From Amanita rubescens (taxonomy: Eukaryota > Basidiomycota > Agaricomycetes > Agaricales > Amanitaceae): a DNA stretch of 64,000 bases. A model generated the notes under the pieces. It saw only the letters and a program-made list of their open reading frames with translations. It was not told the DNA's origin and did not search any database. Below are positions 60,348-64,000 of the stretch, piece after piece (the first letter of the stretch is position 1; each line of letters starts with the position of its first letter). Location: positions 62,001 through 126,000 of the forward strand of contig WION01000047.1 in the NCBI GenBank assembly GCA_015039365.1, read 5' to 3'. The position numbers and the translations under genes are program-made.

Positions 60348-63300
60348 CTAGTTCTTCTCGCACCACACAAGTCCCAGGCTTTGCGCCACGAACCCGAATT
60401 TATCTATATTTTCCTTCAGGCTGGCAAATTCGCACATTCTGAGAAACGAAACGATCACGAGCAAGGATTGTGGCCGCTTACCGTTGATGCGTTGGTTTTC
60501 CAGCACCGTGTCCCCCCCTTTCACTGACGTGTAGTATTAGTGGATTTGGGTTGTCAGGTGCGGCATGCTGAAGTGCGGCAATTAGTTTATACGAATGCAT
60601 TGGGACAACCTGTTCATCGTCTAGAAATACCCAAAAACTTTAGCGCAATGACAATTAGAATACAAAGAATTCTCTGACCTGGTGAGACCATAAGCATAGT
60701 GGCCGGCAGCACGCGGCCCATTGGTACATTGTGTACGGGGGACAACGGATACATGAAGTCAAAGTCCGTAGGAACACTGGGATCTCCGTATTCACTCTTC
60801 CAAGTAGCTCCTGCGAAACACTCAGGTAGCCATTGAGACCTTGATTGATCAAAGACCTACCGTGGGTAAAGTTGCAAAACTGATGAAATAGGTCAGAGGT
60901 CAGAACAGTCATGCAAGCGGAACAATTCACGGCATGTACCTTAAGTAAGTCTTGAACGCCATACTCGGCAATGACCGCTCCAAACAGTCCGTCAGGTGCT
61001 CGAGCTACAGTGGCACAGACAAGTAGACCTGTTCTGGCACATGAACATCTGAATGAAGAAGAGTGTGATCAAACTTACCGCCATTGGATATGCCATGGAT
61101 AGCAATTTTTCCTCTGGCTGTGTACTTGTTTGTGACGAGATACTCACTTTCAAAGTCGTTGTCAAGTCTAAGACCAACATCCCAGTAACAGGCAGACAGA
61201 CGTACGCCGCTGCTATTAAATCATCACATGCTTTTGACTGTTCAGAAAAATATTACTGCGGGGCCGCGACGAAAGAATTATGTACTTGCCTTATTCTCCC
61301 TGGTTCCGGCTCTGTGCCACTCGCGGCCAAACTCGCCCCCGCCTCTGATATTGACAACAGCTAAAATTGCTCCATAGGCTTGCAAAAACGCTAGGACTGC
61401 GGAATTGAAGTACGGGGTAGTCGAAATTCCAAACCCGCCGTAGCCTGCGCAGAAAAATAAGTTCCAAGGAAAGCTTTTAGCAAGATTCGTGATTGAGTAA
61501 AAAGATCATTACCATATTGAAGTACAGGTGCTGTTCCGTCCAACTTGGTGGATTTGTGACGAACAATGAACATGGGAATTTTCGTGTTGTCTTTACTCTC
61601 ACACCACACTTGCTGGGACTCGAAGTCATCAAGATCCAGCCCGCTGACTCTCCCTCTCCTCAGAATGCTCAAGCCCTGGTCCTCTGGAGCCGCAAAGTCA
61701 TAGCGAGCAATGGTACTGGGCGAGTTGAAGCCACACATATTGACGAGGAAATGAGATTGGGATTCTCTGCTGACGATTACTGCCGATCCAACGAAATCTG
61801 GTGCAAGGCGAGCTAGTTGTGTCCCTTCCTCTGAGTACAGGTAGATCTCGTCCTTGACCTACGACAATGATGGCTCGGTTAGAAAGAGTAAAGGTGGAAA
61901 GAGTGTGACATACGTTTCGCTGGTATATTAAAGCAAAATATGCTTGGTTGACGCAACTAATTTGGGTGAGCTTGGCCTCTTTATCTTCCGGAATAAAATC
62001 GCGAATATTTTCCCCCTTGATCGCAAGGTCGGCCATCACCACTTTATAATTAGGTGCCCCTTCGTCCGTCTTGATATACAACGTCGATCCACGGTTTGTG
62101 ATTCTGAGAATACAAATTGGCAGCGATCATGAGGGACGGAAGACTGGGCCTACAAAATACAGTCCGCAGAAAACTCGTTGACGACTCTTTTCCATTGCAA
62201 CCCAGATCTGATTTGGTTCCCGTCGATCTCAGCAATCCATAGAAGGTTTGTCTGGCCGAATTAAAAGGCATCATTTGTTATAAACAACAGGCGATATACC
62301 TTTCCCGTATCCTTCACGATGTGCATATATAAGTATTTTCCGTCTTCGGAGACTGCCGATACGAATGTCCATTCGGGATGGTCCTCATCATGGAGAATAA
62401 GGATATCATCCGCTTTGTTTGCCGCTTTTAGCGCTGGCGAAGGAGAATAAAGGATGTTGCCTTACACTGAGGGGTTCCTACGAAATGGTAATACACCGCT
62501 GCATCTCGGTCGGTATGTCTTTGAATTCGATTCATGACATCATCGTCGACGGGAGGAAACCGCTGGAAATCATTATTCATCTTCTTCACAACTGGGAATA
62601 AAGTTTACTTGGTAGAAGAAACCCTTGGAATCCTTGGTCCATGCTATAGTAGAAAACTTGACGTATTTGAGCTCATCTGATAGCCGGTGGTCACCTAACC
62701 CTGAATCCATAGCTGCTTGTGATAACGGAGAAGCTGTAGAACGAACGAAGATAGTTGAGAACGCATTGCCCTGCGCAATTTATTGATCAAGAATACCGAA
62801 AGCAGACAAACGGGGCTACGCACGGATGTGATCATCCGATATGCAAAGTACGTTCCACAGCGGGAGAATTTGCAAGCGGGTGACAGTGCGACAGAACCAT
62901 CAGAGGCAAGCAAATTAGGCTTTATTGAGCGTTAGAAGGGTACCTTGAAGTATAACCATCCTTACGTCGAAGAACGGCTCGCCTATGACAGTGTCATCCT
63001 TTGAAAAGTCGGGGAGAGCAGCTTCCTTTGAGCGGTAGAGAACTGTAAACAAAAGTTGTTCATATTGGTTTAGATGAGGTCAGCTACTAGTTTAACTCAC
63101 CCGCTTGGCGTTGAAGTCCGCTATTATAGAACCAGTACCATCGTCCATCATCGACCAGAGTTGGAGGCGAGAACTGGAAATGACTCTGTGAGGTGCTAAC
63201 TTACAGATGGAAATGTGCTAGCCACCTTAGGATAGTCCATACAGGAACGGAGGAGGTCCCCAAGCTTCTGTTTGTCTGGGTATTTGTCAAGGTAGGACTG

Positions 63301-63477
63301 CGTAAACAGCCGTTGGGCAGTTACCCACTTCTCCGTTTCATCTGTGTGTTTTTCTAGCCAATGGTACGGGTCCGGAACGCTTACTTGGCCATTGGCTGCG
63401 CTCTCGTAGACGTCGATGTGGTCAGAGCGACGTGTAGGGGGGTAATTTCCGGGAGCCCAGGGAGTGACGGGGGCCAT
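60348..63477 (-). CDS. prolyl oligopeptidase (S9A)
   Basis: Cytosolic serine peptidase that cuts after proline in short peptides. In some mushrooms a related paralogue (POPB) also closes cyclic peptides. Reading gives about 18 exons and an intact protein of the usual size. N-terminus MAPVTPWAPGNYPPTRRSDH, then VPDPYHWLE; a beta-propeller (DYPK-FSPPTLVDDGRWYWFY, FFDPNLLASDG, TKDSKGFFYQ, HPEWTFVSAVSEDGKYLY); then the hydrolase domain: YGGFGIST, NIRGGGEFGREWH, nucleophile elbow HGISNGG (Ser), DDEQVVPMHSYK (Asp), GGHGAGKP (His). The stop is at 60348-60350. Intron 61238-61289 uses a GC donor. I cannot decide from sequence alone between the housekeeping POPA and the macrocyclase POPB. No precursor-peptide gene was seen nearby. 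Confidence 0.92.
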
Positions 63478-63605
63478 TGCAAATTTGCAGGCTAGTTGCC
63501 AATACAAAGGTCAGCCAGTGAGTGATGCAATTATCGTAGGGGACGTAAAATCATGGGCAAATTGACCTTATGACATGGAAGTGCGGGAACAAGAGAACAT
63601 TCTGA

Positions 63606-64000
63606 TTAAACCTGGTCAGATGACCATACCTCATCCACACTAGCGACCTTGAAGCCGAACTTACGCAAAATATGTCCCAACTGGGCTAATACATAATTTC
63701 TTGTGTCAAGCAATTGGTCCGTGGTTGTTGAAGCGAGACGGTTCCGAGGGTCTATCTGTGTAGATAGATTAAAACTAGATAAGCATCGGCTTGCGCCGGC
63801 TGCGACCTTCAGTTGCTTGCCTGTTCGGTTCGTACGGCGCGTCGACTGGGTAGACCGTAGAGATGAATATAATACTGTCAGAAATTATATTGAAACTTCA
63901 CATACATGACTGACTTTCCACACGTACAGGTCGCTGTACACTGACACCATACCCGCCAGCACGAAACTACTACACGGTGAGATTCTCGACGTCTAGTACG
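63606..64000 (-). CDS. 3' end of an unidentified gene, runs off the edge
   Basis: On the minus strand an exon from 63755 down to the stop at 63606-63608 reads DPRNRLASTTTDQLLD, TRNYVLAQLGHILRKFGFKV and ends VDEVWSSDQV. A proper acceptor (cacag) precedes it. Further coding-like sequence lies upstream towards 64000, but its frame could not be fixed. Family not recognised. It is upstream of the prolyl oligopeptidase on the same strand, 129 bp from its start codon. Confidence 0.35.

Noticed and set aside
62103..62171. Frameshift in the prolyl oligopeptidase after SAD
   Set aside because: A later donor (TT|gtaggc) restores the frame and gives ITNRGSTLY as expected.

Overview
The window looks like a chromosome segment of a basidiomycete mushroom (Agaricomycetes). 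Almost every gene is cut by short GT-AG introns of about 42-73 nt. The conserved genes (SET2, RPA49, BET2, UTP10, IMP2, RasGEF) sit among families typical of mushroom genomes (DUF6535 membrane protein, F-box/LRR-like protein, P450, type-B carboxylesterase, Crinkler-like P-loop NTPase, prolyl oligopeptidase). I saw no tRNA, rRNA, CRISPR array or prokaryotic operon structure. All identifications come from reading the translated sequence by eye; no database was searched. Exon joins were made by hand. For P450, carboxylesterase, IMP2, RPA49, BET2, the two secreted proteins, the F-box gene, the NTPase and the two-domain protein, the spliced lengths came out as whole numbers of codons.

Left part (1-24.3 kb): the 3' end of a RasGEF gene, IMP2 (mitochondrial inner membrane protease subunit 2), a decayed gene with a second decayed copy at 34 kb, a 519-residue P450, a 539-residue carboxylesterase, a basic nuclear-type protein of unknown function, an F-box-like protein, and the divergent pair SET2 (H3K36 methyltransferase) / RPA49 (RNA polymerase I subunit). 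RPA49 ends early, inside its C-terminal domain.

Middle (24.3-42.3 kb): about 9.4 kb is nearly gene-free and holds two tandem GC-rich units with identical ends (29.6-31.2 kb) and one small Cys-rich gene with a TATA box. Then come two closely related genes for a 172-residue secreted protein, each with a duplicated upstream region, on either side of BET2 (Rab geranylgeranyltransferase beta).

Right part (42.8-64 kb): UTP10/HEATR1 (rRNA processing), a DUF6535 membrane protein, an 843-residue P-loop NTPase with a possible restriction-like nuclease end, broken coding remnants, a small protein made of two copies of an unrecognised domain, and an intact S9A prolyl oligopeptidase with all three catalytic residues. 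The best leads for something new are the secreted-protein pair, the two-domain protein with its decayed 5' copy at 53.4 kb, the Crinkler-like NTPase, and the tandem GC-rich units. There is no evidence that they work together as one system.
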